DNA of 8,552 nt, from assembly GCA_002733915.1 (NCBI GenBank), contig NVXN01000005.1:93335-101886 (forward strand). Direction: 5' to 3'. The stretch is from Aequorivita sp. (GTDB lineage: Bacteria > Bacteroidota > Bacteroidia > Flavobacteriales > Flavobacteriaceae). Position numbers and translations under genes: made by a program. Below the pieces are notes generated by a model that saw only the letters and a list, made by a program, of their open reading frames with translations, was not told the DNA's origin and ran no database searches. Below, piece by piece: positions 1 to 5,158 of this stretch; the stretch's first letter is position 1; each line of letters begins with the position of its first letter.

Positions 1-1305
1 TATATTTTCAATGTAATTAAGGAAACCTTTTCATTATACGGGTTCCAACCCATTGAAACACCTTCCTTTGAAAATAGTGAAACCCTAATGGGAAAATATG
101 GCGAAGAGGGCGATCGTTTGATCTTTAAGATTTTGAACAGTGGCGATTTTCTTTCCAAAGTAAACGAGAAATTATATTCTGAAAAAGACAGTAATAAAAT
201 AACTTCAAAAATTTCAGAAAAAGCCCTGCGTTACGATTTAACCGTACCTTTTGCACGCTACGTGGTACAACACCAAAACGAAATTACCTTTCCTTTTAAA
301 CGCTACCAAATCCAACCCGTTTGGAGGGCAGACAGACCCCAAAAAGGGCGTTTTCGTGAGTTTTTTCAGTGCGATGCCGATGTTGTGGGTTCCACTTCGC
401 TTTGGCAGGAAGTTGAATTTGTGCAATTGTATGATGCTGTTTTCAGTAAGCTAGGTTTAAATGGCGTCACCATAAAAATCAACAATCGAAAAATATTGAG
501 TGGCATAGCCGAAACCATTGGCGCAGAAGATAAATTGATAGATTTTACGGTTGCCTTGGACAAGCTCGATAAAATAGGGGAGGAAGGCGTAAAAAAGGAA
601 ATGCGCGACAAAGGTATTTCTGACGAAGCACTCCAAAAACTGCAACCCTTGTTTTCTTTTAAAGGAAACAATGAAGAAAAGTTGAATTCCCTAAAAGATT
701 TACTTAGGGGCTCACAAATGGGGATGAAAGGCGTAAAAGAGTTAGAGTTTATTACAGAAAATATTGAAGTGCTCGGCCTACAAACAGCCTCTCTGAATAT
801 TGACGTTACGCTTGCGCGCGGATTGAATTATTACACGGGTGCTATTTTTGAAGTCGCGGCTCCTGCCGAAGTAAGTATGGGCAGCATTGGCGGCGGCGGA
901 AGATATGATGACCTAACCGGAATTTTTGGATTGAAGGATATGAGTGGTGTGGGAATCTCCTTTGGGTTGGACCGTATTTATTTGGTTCTGGAAGAGTTGA
1001 ATCTTTTTCCCGAAACAGTTTCACAAAACAGCAAAGCACTTTTTATAAATTTTGGCGAGAAGGAAGCATTGTATGCTATGAAGGCAATAACTGGTTTGCG
1101 CAATGCTGGGATAAATACTGAATTGTATCCCGATGCCACTAAAATGGGTAAGCAAATGGGCTATGCCGATAAAAGAAATATTCCTTTTACGGTACTGGCT
1201 GGCGAAAAAGAGATGAACGCTCAGTCTTTCTCGCTTAAAAACATGAAAAGCGGTGACCAATCCCAAGTAAACTTCACAGAATTACGACAAATACTTTCGG
1301 AATAG
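1..1305 (+). CDS. hisS: Histidyl-tRNA synthetase (5'-truncated by window edge)
   Basis: Class II aminoacyl-tRNA synthetase that charges tRNA-His with histidine in the cytoplasm. The frame is open from base 1, so the gene starts outside the window and 434 residues are visible; members of the family are usually 420-460 aa, so only about 20 residues seem to be missing. The first ATG at base 88 is internal, because the codons before it encode conserved motif 1 sequence ([11 protein letters not shown]). Motif 2 (RYQIQPVWR, then [10 protein letters not shown]) starts at base 301. The histidine-specific HisA motif [10 protein letters not shown] is at 811-840, GGGGRYDDL starts at 889, and motif 3 (GISFGLDRI) starts at 952. 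HisA has Asn where many bacteria have Asp (RGLDYYTG). The last ~90 residues form the C-terminal anticodon-binding domain. The stop is TAG at 1303-1305, and no strong terminator follows before the convergent gene 10 bp away. Identification is secure. Confidence 0.97.
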   Translation, partial: YIFNVIKETFSLYGFQPIETPSFENSETLMGKYGEEGDRLIFKILNSGDFLSKVNEKLYSEKDSNKITSKISEKALRYDLTVPFARYVVQHQNEITFPFKRYQIQPVWRADRPQKGRFREFFQCDADVVGSTSLWQEVEFVQLYDAVFSKLGLNGVTIKINNRKILSGIAETIGAEDKLIDFTVALDKLDKIGEEGVKKEMRDKGISDEALQKLQPLFSFKGNNEEKLNSLKDLLRGSQMGMKGVKELEFITENIEVLGLQTASLNIDVTLARGLNYYTGAIFEVAAPAEVSMGSIGGGGRYDDLTGIFGLKDMSGVGISFGLDRIYLVLEELNLFPETVSQNSKALFINFGEKEALYAMKAITGLRNAGINTELYPDATKMGKQMGYADKRNIPFTVLAGEKEMNAQSFSLKNMKSGDQSQVNFTELRQILSE

Positions 1306-1315
1306 AAATTTAGTC

Positions 1316-1462
1316 TTAACCAAAACTAATTGTTGGATCATTAGTATTGGTGGTTTTCTCTTCCGGAATTTCAAGAATTTTTTGTTCCACCTCTTGTCGT
1401 GCGGCTTCGGAAAGCATACCGGCAATTCGGAGTTTGGTAAGGTTGATTAATGTATGTTTCAT
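1316..1462 (-). CDS. Small hypothetical protein, 48 aa, translationally coupled
   Basis: Unrecognised. A 48-codon frame whose ATG (1460-1462) overlaps the TGA of the preceding membrane-protein gene in an ATGA arrangement, which is typical of translational coupling and is the main reason to believe it is real. The product begins MKHTLINLTKLRIAGMLSE. It has no signal peptide or membrane segment. A predicted amphipathic helix rich in Glu, Gln and Lys spans roughly residues 15-35 (containing SEAARQEVEQ), followed by a Thr/Asn-rich polar tail. It ends with TAA 10 bp from the convergent hisS stop. It is probably cytoplasmic and might act with the membrane protein encoded just upstream. The family is unknown and a chance ORF cannot be excluded. 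Confidence 0.6.
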   Translation of the reverse strand: MKHTLINLTKLRIAGMLSEAARQEVEQKILEIPEEKTTNTNDPTISFG

Positions 1463-2058
1463 TCGTCCCCTATTTCGTTAATGATTTTTTCATAGGAAAT
1501 AACATAATCAATCTGTTTTTCCTCTGAAACGTGTTTACGGGGAGTTTCAAGAATTATAAAATCAAAAAGTTTGGATATTATTTTTTTGAGGCGCTGTTCC
1601 GTGGTAAATATAGCCCTATGTAAAAAGTGAGCAGCAAAAGTAAGAGCGACTGAAAGAATAAATAGAGAGATGAAATATATTGATGTGGAAAAATCAGTTA
1701 ACGGAACTAACGTATAGATTATAAAAAATATTCCGACGAAAAGAAATGAATGGCTTATAAAAATCAAAAACATTCTAAACTCCAAAACTTGTTGCGCAAC
1801 AAATTTTAAAAGTAATCCGGAACAAATCGCCATAAGAGGAAGACTAAGAGAGTACATAAAAGAGGACATATAAGTAAATCCAAATATGCCCTCTCTATCA
1901 TTAAATATATAAAAAATATGCAAGAACGGTGATAAGACCGCTACAATTGCAAGGAATAATAAGTAAAAACTTATTTTAGTCTTCTTGATTATCAGGAATC
2001 CCGTTACAGTTTCGGTCTCCGGGCGGACATATTTTGACTTTGTCGATTTGTTGCTCAT
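1459..2058 (-). CDS. Hypothetical four-helix integral membrane protein, 199 aa
   Basis: Unrecognised inner-membrane protein. A polar, basic N-terminus (about residues 1-28) is followed by four hydrophobic segments at about 29-52, 66-88, 95-120 and 124-147, then a charged tail of about 50 residues containing TTEQRLKKI and ending in INEIGDE. An even number of helices and the Lys/Arg-rich ends suggest both termini are cytoplasmic. The ATG at 2058 is the only plausible start: the next in-frame Met lies beyond the first helix. That start lies inside the upstream lipoprotein gene, so the first ~27 codons overlap it in another frame (83 bp). The stop overlaps the start of the 48-aa gene. The DNA is visibly more AT-rich than recQ in the lines I compared. 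I know of no family match and assign no function. Confidence 0.8.
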   Translation of the reverse strand: MSNKSTKSKYVRPETETVTGFLIIKKTKISFYLLFLAIVAVLSPFLHIFYIFNDREGIFGFTYMSSFMYSLSLPLMAICSGLLLKFVAQQVLEFRMFLIFISHSFLFVGIFFIIYTLVPLTDFSTSIYFISLFILSVALTFAAHFLHRAIFTTEQRLKKIISKLFDFIILETPRKHVSEEKQIDYVISYEKIINEIGDE

Positions 2059-2134
2059 CGCTAATTTGGTTTTCTGGGGTACAGCTAAAAGCTAGACCTG
2101 CTAGCATTACTAATGCAAATAAATAATTTTTCAT
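1976..2134 (-). CDS. Small predicted lipoprotein, 52 aa
   Basis: The frame begins MKNYLFALVMLAGLAFSC, a type II (lipoprotein) signal peptide with basic Lys2, a hydrophobic core and the lipobox LAFSC, so Cys18 would be lipidated and the mature product would be only 35 residues. The mature part is acidic, starts CTPENQ and ends CPPGDRNCNGIPDNQED. The last stretch resembles a single calcium-binding thrombospondin type 3-like motif (D-x-N-x-N-G-I-x-D), and Cys36 and Cys43 could form a disulfide. It is likely exported and anchored to a membrane; whether inner or outer cannot be decided. The ATG is preceded by an A/T-rich leader of about 85 nt from a strong promoter match (2225-2254). The 3' half overlaps the start of the membrane-protein gene. 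The signal peptide makes this a convincing gene despite its size; function is unknown. Confidence 0.75.
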   Translation of the reverse strand: MKNYLFALVMLAGLAFSCTPENQISDEQQIDKVKICPPGDRNCNGIPDNQED

Positions 2135-2224
2135 ATAATAGGTTTTAAAAGTTCAAGAGTAAAATTAAACCTTTAAAGTGCCTATATAAAGCTGTCGCTC
2201 AATTATTTATTAACTAGATTTTAA

Positions 2225-2254
2225 CAAATGTAAGAATTATGTGCATACTCGCAA
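2225..2254 (-). promoter_or_regulatory. Promoter of the lipoprotein/membrane-protein group
   Basis: On the minus strand, TTG (2254-2252), 19 bp, then TACATTTG (2232-2225), a perfect match to the Bacteroidota -7 element TAnnTTTG with normal spacing from the -33 element. Transcription should start near 2219, leaving a leader of about 85 nt before the lipoprotein ATG. Confidence 0.7.
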
Positions 2255-2347
2255 GAAATTTTCGACCAAAAGGAAGATTTTATCGTTTTCGAAAGGGCTT
2301 TCTTACTTCAGTAAATTAATAAATTTTACAATCTTAAACTTATCCAT

Positions 2348-2383
2348 AAAAAAATCCCCTTAGGAGTTAATCCTGGGGGATTT
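2348..2383 (-). terminator. Intrinsic terminator after tRNA-Met
   Basis: The arms 2352-2359 and 2376-2383 pair perfectly (AAATCCCC with GGGGATTT) and are extended by 2362-2365 with 2371-2374. On the minus strand the hairpin is followed by seven T (complement of 2348-2354, some of them within the stem). It starts 5 nt beyond the 3' end of the tRNA. There is no T-run on the plus strand, so the direction is clear. Confidence 0.85.
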
Positions 2384-2388
2384 ATGTG

Positions 2389-2462
2389 TAGCGAGAGCGA
2401 GACTTGAACTCGCGACCTCCGGGTTATGAATCCGACGCTCTAACCAGCTGAGCTACCTCGCC
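2389..2462 (-). tRNA. tRNA-Met (anticodon CAT), probably elongator
   Basis: A 74-nt cloverleaf can be folded by hand. The acceptor stem is GGCGAGG with TCTCGCT (G1-U72 and G7-U66 wobbles), the D stem GCTC/GAGC, the anticodon loop TTCATAA with the anticodon complementing 2426-2428, and the T arm GCGAG-TTCAAGT-CTCGC. The discriminator is A73 and no CCA is encoded (CAC follows), so CCA must be added after transcription. The anticodon stem has an A31-C39 mismatch and a U27-G43 wobble. It lacks the C1-A72 mismatch and the three G-C pairs typical of initiator tRNA. A tRNA-Ile2 with a lysidine-modified CAT anticodon is the alternative, but the body resembles elongator tRNA-Met. Confidence 0.93.
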
Positions 2463-2499
2463 GCATTTATTTTGCCCAAACTTTATGTCTAAGCGGCTG

Positions 2500-2530
2500 C
2501 AAAGATAGAAACAAAATTATCTGTCGCAAA
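2500..2530 (-). promoter_or_regulatory. Promoter of tRNA-Met
   Basis: Minus strand: TTTG (2530-2527), 19 bp, TATCTTTG (2507-2500). Both elements match the Bacteroidota sigma-factor consensus exactly. The predicted start near 2494 leaves about 30 nt of leader before the tRNA, to be removed by RNase P. Confidence 0.8.
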
Positions 2531-2575
2531 TATTAGTTTCTGTTTTTATTGAAATTATTTCGTCTTTTTAGCAAA

Positions 2576-2611
2576 TTCATTTGAATGAAAAATTTTCAAT
2601 CTTTCATTTGA
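2576..2611. repeat. Palindrome plus half-copy at the START-gene promoter
   Basis: TTCATTTGAATGAA (2576-2589) is a palindrome with 6-bp arms and a TG centre. Its left part, TTCATTTGA, recurs at 2603-2611, 27 bp further on, where it covers the predicted -33 element of the START-like gene. It could be an operator; it could also be chance in AT-rich DNA. Confidence 0.35.
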
Positions 2612-2637
2612 GGTTAAAATTAATATATATATATTGG
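2607..2637 (+). promoter_or_regulatory. Promoter of the START-like gene
   Basis: TTTG (2607-2610), 19 bp, TATATTGG (2630-2637), which matches TAnnTTTG at all but the seventh position. A start near 2642 gives a leader of about 15 nt. It lies back to back with the tRNA promoter in a 195-bp divergent intergenic region. Confidence 0.55.
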
Positions 2638-2657
2638 GCATCAACTAACAAGGAACT

Positions 2658-3044
2658 ATGGAAGATAAAATAAAATATGAAATGGAATTTCCCATTCAGG
2701 TTTCCCCTTCGCTTTTATATCAGTATATATCAACGCCGTCTGGCCTCTCAGAATGGTACGCAGACAATGTAAATTCCCGGGGTGAATATTACACTTTTAT
2801 TTGGGCTGAAAGCGAGGAACGGGCAAAGCTGCTGAGCAAAAAAAGCCCTGAGAGAATTAAATTTAGGTGGGTAGAAGATGAAGGGGAAGACTTCTATTTT
2901 GAACTCCGCATTCAGGTTGACGAAATTACCAAAGATGTTTCATTGATGGTTACCGATTTTGCCGAAGAAGACGAAGTAGAAGAAGGGAAAATGCTTTGGG
3001 AAAACATGATCTCTAATCTAAAGTCAATTTTGGGTTCAGTCTAA
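2658..3044 (+). CDS. START-like domain protein, 128 aa
   Basis: Small cytoplasmic protein resembling the START-like/SRPBCC (AHSA1-related) fold proteins of Bacteroidota. The N-terminal strand and helix pattern (MEFPIQVSPSLLYQYIS, then STPSGLSEWYAD) is the usual opening of these helix-grip folds. Further features are the strand-rich centre (IKFRWVEDEGEDFYFELRI, about residues 67-85), an acidic loop (FAEEDEVEEGK) and a long C-terminal helix that would cover the ligand cavity. The length of about 130 aa is normal for the family. There is no signal peptide or membrane segment. The ligand and biological role are unknown, and no catalytic residues can be named. The start is the first ATG, 21 nt after the -7 element. 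The gene is followed by an intrinsic terminator, so it appears to be a single-gene unit. Domain assignment is fairly sure; function is open. Confidence 0.85.
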   Translation: MEDKIKYEMEFPIQVSPSLLYQYISTPSGLSEWYADNVNSRGEYYTFIWAESEERAKLLSKKSPERIKFRWVEDEGEDFYFELRIQVDEITKDVSLMVTDFAEEDEVEEGKMLWENMISNLKSILGSV

Positions 3045-3062
3045 AATCCCTTTAAAATATAA

Positions 3063-3070
3063 TACCTTTG
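3063..3070 (+). promoter_or_regulatory. Candidate -7 element for the aminotransferase gene
   Basis: TACCTTTG matches TAnnTTTG perfectly and sits between the START-like stop codon and the terminator hairpin. No TTG is found about 19 bp upstream, so the -33 half is missing or weak. If used, transcription would begin around 3075, inside the left arm of the hairpin at 3073-3091. Confidence 0.45.
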
Positions 3071-3072
3071 CA

Positions 3073-3098
3073 CCGTCCCTCAAAAGGACGGTTTTTTT
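3073..3098 (+). terminator. Intrinsic terminator abutting an ATG
   Basis: CCGTCC (3073-3078) pairs with GGACGG (3086-3091) around a 7-nt loop and is followed by seven T (3092-3098). It lies 28 nt after the START-like stop codon. The T-run ends exactly at the ATG (3099) of the aminotransferase gene, so the terminator occupies the whole presumed leader of the next gene. Confidence 0.8.
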
Positions 3099-3944
3099 AT
3101 GGTAAATTTAAACGGAACGTTAATAACTGCCGCTAAGGCATCAGTGGCTATAGATAATAGAGGGTTAAACTACGGCGATGCCGTTTTTGAAACCGTGCGC
3201 TTTTCTTCAGGAAAAATATGTTTTTGGGAAGACCATTATTTTCGGTTAATGGCGTCCATGCGAATTCTGCGAATGGAAATTCCCATGAATTTTACGATGG
3301 AATTTTTAGAGGAAGAACTATTGCGGACCATCAATTCTTCACAGAACCATAAGAATTCATTTCGTATAAAGCTACTTGTTTGGAGGCAAACCGGAGGAAA
3401 GTATACCCCAAAAACCAATGACGTGCAATATGTTATTTCTTGTGAAAAACTTAAAACTCCATTTTATGAGTTAAACGAAGCAAATTGTGAAATTGAACTT
3501 TTTAAAGACCATTACATTAATTCGGGCTTATTGTCAACGTTGAAGACAAACAATAGGCTAATAAATATCTTGGGAAGTATTTACGCCAAAGAAAACGATT
3601 ACGAAAACTGTCTTTTATTGAATGAAAACAAGCAAGTTGTTGAGGCGTTGAACGGAAATATTTTTATAGTCTTAGGCAATAAAATTAAAACTCCGCCACT
3701 TACGGATGGTTGTTTAAACGGAATTATTCGCAAACAGCTTATCGCTATCATAAAATTAATTCCAGATTTTTCACTTGAGGAAGCCTCCATTTCGCCCTTT
3801 GAACTTCAAAAAGCAGATGAAATTTTTATCACAAACACCATTCAGGGAATTGTTCCGGTAACAAAATATAGAAAAAAGGAATTTGTAAAGGAAACAGTTA
3901 AGGTATTACTGCCCAAGCTGAATTTAAAGGCTAGAATGGGTTAA
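3099..3944 (+). CDS. Class IV PLP-dependent aminotransferase, 281 aa
   Basis: Fold-type IV pyridoxal-phosphate enzyme, the group containing branched-chain aminotransferase, D-amino-acid aminotransferase and 4-amino-4-deoxychorismate lyase (PabC). The N-terminal RGLNYGDAVFET (21-32) is typical, and Arg49 in DHYFRL corresponds to the conserved phosphate-contacting Arg. Lys149 in TLKTNNRL is the expected Schiff-base lysine. Glu182 with the NIF motif (VEALNGNIF) fits the residue that contacts the pyridine nitrogen, and TPPLTDGCLNGIIR (198-211) is the conserved PLP-phosphate loop. The length of about 280 aa is normal. Substrate cannot be told from sequence: a PabC-like role in folate synthesis and general amino-acid transamination are both possible. 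The start is the ATG directly after the T-run at 3092-3098. Its stop overlaps that of yqgE. Confidence 0.9.
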   Translation: MVNLNGTLITAAKASVAIDNRGLNYGDAVFETVRFSSGKICFWEDHYFRLMASMRILRMEIPMNFTMEFLEEELLRTINSSQNHKNSFRIKLLVWRQTGGKYTPKTNDVQYVISCEKLKTPFYELNEANCEIELFKDHYINSGLLSTLKTNNRLINILGSIYAKENDYENCLLLNENKQVVEALNGNIFIVLGNKIKTPPLTDGCLNGIIRKQLIAIIKLIPDFSLEEASISPFELQKADEIFITNTIQGIVPVTKYRKKEFVKETVKVLLPKLNLKARMG

Positions 3945-4501
3945 TTAAAACTTGGGTTTTCGGGAGCGTTGGACCACAAAATGTAATCTCCCCCAAACTC
4001 AATCATTTTTTCTTTCCAAAAATTAATATTCGTTTTGCCGATAATTGCATTATTGTAATTATTAGGAACTACCACCCAACTATTTACCTCTAGTTCCTGT
4101 TCAAGTTGTTCGCTTTCCCAACCTGAATAACCGAGAAAGAAACGTATTTGGTTCTTATTTAACTTGTCGTCTTTTAATAAATCGATTATGGCACTAAAAT
4201 CACCACCCCAATAAATACCATTAGAAATTTCAATACTGTCTGGAATAATCTCTGGGATGCAGTGGATAAAGTATAAATTATCCTGCTCAACAGGCCCGCC
4301 ATTAAAAACTGGAAGTTTGGAATTTATCTCTGGAACAAAGTCTCGAAGCTTGTATTGCAAGGGTTTGTTAAGAATAAAACCCACAGACCCACTTTCATTA
4401 TACTCTGCCAAAAGCACCACAGAACGGTTAAAGGAAACATCTCCAATAATAGAAGGTTCTGCGACCAATAAAAGTCCTTTGGCTGGTTTTAAGGTGGTCA
4501 T
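3941..4501 (-). CDS. yqgE: YqgE/AlgH family protein, 186 aa
   Basis: Member of the YqgE/AlgH family (formerly DUF179), small cytoplasmic proteins widespread in Gram-negative bacteria with no agreed biochemical function; AlgH was named from alginate regulation in Pseudomonas. Family signatures are visible in order: KGLLLVAEPSI and FNRSVVLLAEY near the N-terminus, GSVGFILNKPL (about 38-48), the NGGPVEQD motif (about 67-74), YFIH, and GYSGWESEQLEQEL (about 124-137). The C-terminal tryptophan-containing strand (ILWSNAPENPSFN) completes the domain. The length is normal and no residue appears to be missing. The ATG at 4501 puts the conserved KGLLL block at residue 8, as usual. It faces the aminotransferase gene tail to tail, with stop codons sharing TTAA at 3941-3944. 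It probably has its own promoter. Confidence 0.95.
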   Translation of the reverse strand: MTTLKPAKGLLLVAEPSIIGDVSFNRSVVLLAEYNESGSVGFILNKPLQYKLRDFVPEINSKLPVFNGGPVEQDNLYFIHCIPEIIPDSIEISNGIYWGGDFSAIIDLLKDDKLNKNQIRFFLGYSGWESEQLEQELEVNSWVVVPNNYNNAIIGKTNINFWKEKMIEFGGDYILWSNAPENPSFN

Positions 4502-4507
4502 AATTTT

Positions 4508-4559
4508 TTTTTGGTAAATTAAATCTAAGTAATAATTTTAGAATTACCAAAAATTTACC
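4508..4559. repeat. Inverted repeat around the yqgE promoter
   Basis: TTTTTGGTAA (4508-4517) is the exact reverse complement of TTACCAAAAA (4544-4553). GGTAAATT (4513-4520) also has its reverse complement at 4552-4559. The arms flank the predicted -7 element of yqgE, with the outer arm on the -33 element. This is a possible operator, but the repeat is simple and AT-rich. Confidence 0.35.
4520..4550 (-). promoter_or_regulatory. Candidate yqgE promoter
   Basis: Minus strand: TTG (4550-4548), 20 bp, TAGATTTA (4527-4520), which differs from TAnnTTTG only in the last base. It lies just upstream of the yqgE ATG at 4501, giving a predicted leader of about 13 nt. Confidence 0.4.
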
Positions 4560-4639
4560 GAATTGATGCTTAGCGTCAGTTATTTTAATAAAAAGCTACA
4601 AAACCTACTGAATTATAAAACACTTAGTATCAATAAGAT

Positions 4640-4678
4640 AAAAAAAGTCCTTCTTTTCAATTGAATGAAAGGAAGGAC
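4640..4678 (-). terminator. Intrinsic terminator after the HU gene
   Basis: GTCCTTCTTTTCA (4647-4659) pairs with TGAAAGGAAGGAC (4666-4678) over 13 bp with one G-U wobble and a 6-nt loop. On the minus strand it is followed by seven T (complement of 4640-4646). It lies 26 nt beyond the HU stop codon. Confidence 0.9.
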
Positions 4679-4704
4679 CTAAAATGTTGTAAAATATTTT
4701 ACAA

Positions 4705-4977
4705 TTAGTTTACGCTGTTTTGTAAATCTGAACCAGCTTTGAATTTAACTACTTTTTTAGCAGCAATTTTAATGGTTTTACCAGTTTGAGGGTTTCTACC
4801 TTCTCTAGCAGCTCTTTTTGATACTGACCAAGATCCGAATCCTACAAGTGATACTCTGTTACCTTTCTTAAGGGATTTTTGAACGTTGCCCAAGAAAGAC
4901 TCTAAAGATTTCTTAGCAGCAGCTTTTGTAATTCCGGCATCAGCTGCCATTGCATCGATTAAATCTGATTTGTTCAT
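4705..4977 (-). CDS. HU-family DNA-binding protein, 90 aa
   Basis: Histone-like nucleoid protein that binds and bends DNA as a dimer. It is 90 residues, the standard HU length. The N-terminal helical dimerisation part begins MNKSDLIDAMA, followed by VSLVGFGSW (about 42-50), the canonical turn into the beta saddle. The DNA-binding arm carries GRNPQTGKTI (60-69), including the conserved Pro that intercalates into DNA. VKFKAGSDLQNSVN closes the fold. It is basic throughout and no key residue is missing. It forms a single-gene unit with its own promoter (5025-5054) and a strong terminator (4640-4678), in keeping with an abundant protein. The leader is about 40 nt and A/T-rich, with no Shine-Dalgarno. 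The HU/IHF distinction cannot be made with certainty, but the sequence is HU-like. Confidence 0.97.
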   Translation of the reverse strand: MNKSDLIDAMAADAGITKAAAKKSLESFLGNVQKSLKKGNRVSLVGFGSWSVSKRAAREGRNPQTGKTIKIAAKKVVKFKAGSDLQNSVN

Positions 4978-5024
4978 AATTTTTTTAAATTAAATTGTTG
5001 GTTAAACTTCGATTAATTGCCCTA

Positions 5025-5054
5025 CAAATTTAACAGGAATATCCGTTCAGGCAA
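5025..5054 (-). promoter_or_regulatory. Promoter of the HU gene
   Basis: Minus strand: TTG (5054-5052), 19 bp, TAAATTTG (5032-5025), an exact Bacteroidota consensus match. The predicted start near 5019 gives a leader of about 40 nt before the ATG at 4977. Confidence 0.8.
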
Positions 5055-5092
5055 GTAACCACGCTGTAAATCACTGTTTTTGTTGATAACTT

Positions 5093-5125
5093 CGACCGTT
5101 TGTTAATAAACATGGTCGTTTTTTT
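5093..5125 (+). terminator. Plus-strand terminator-like hairpin without a plus-strand gene
   Basis: CGACCGT (5093-5099) pairs with ATGGTCG (5112-5118), including one G-U wobble, around a 12-nt loop, followed by seven T (5119-5125) on the plus strand. On the minus strand no T-run follows, so it does not look like a terminator for fmt. No plus-strand gene is visible upstream until the aminotransferase gene ending at 3944. Confidence 0.5.
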
Positions 5126-5158
5126 ATAGTTTTTAATGAAATCAGTACTGACAAGGGT

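Noticed and set aside
366..671. Minus-strand 101-codon open frame within hisS.
   Set aside because: Fully antisense to conserved hisS codons, with no family resemblance; a shadow frame.
1325..1345. ACTAAT/ATTAGT inverted repeat after hisS as a possible terminator.
   Set aside because: Short AT-only stem without a T-run, lying inside the 48-aa frame.
2140..2172. AGGTTT/AAACCT hairpin in the lipoprotein leader, as a riboswitch or translational control element.
   Set aside because: Only six base pairs around a 21-nt loop, with no known riboswitch motif.
2389..2462. tRNA-Ile2 (lysidine CAT) or initiator tRNA-Met instead of elongator tRNA-Met.
   Set aside because: The initiator hallmarks (C1-A72 mismatch, three G-C pairs in the anticodon stem) are absent, and the loop and body fit elongator Met better; Ile2 is not fully excluded.
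3912..3960. CCCAAG ... CTTGGG followed by TTTT at the end of the aminotransferase gene.
   Set aside because: The 6-bp stem would close a 33-nt loop and only four T follow; too weak to call a terminator.
4257..4517. Plus-strand 86-codon frame opposite yqgE.
   Set aside because: It lies almost entirely opposite conserved yqgE codons and has no promoter or recognisable product.
5081..5109. Two DnaA-box-like sequences (TTATCAACA at 5089-5081 and TTATTAACA at 5109-5101, minus strand) upstream of the HU promoter.
   Set aside because: One and two mismatches from TTATCCACA in AT-rich DNA, with no box cluster, unwinding element or dnaA/dnaN neighbour; not enough for an origin or a regulatory claim.
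5142..5151. Perfect 10-bp palindrome TCAGTACTGA just after fmt.
   Set aside because: It has no loop and no T-run, so it is not a terminator, and a single 10-bp palindrome may be chance.
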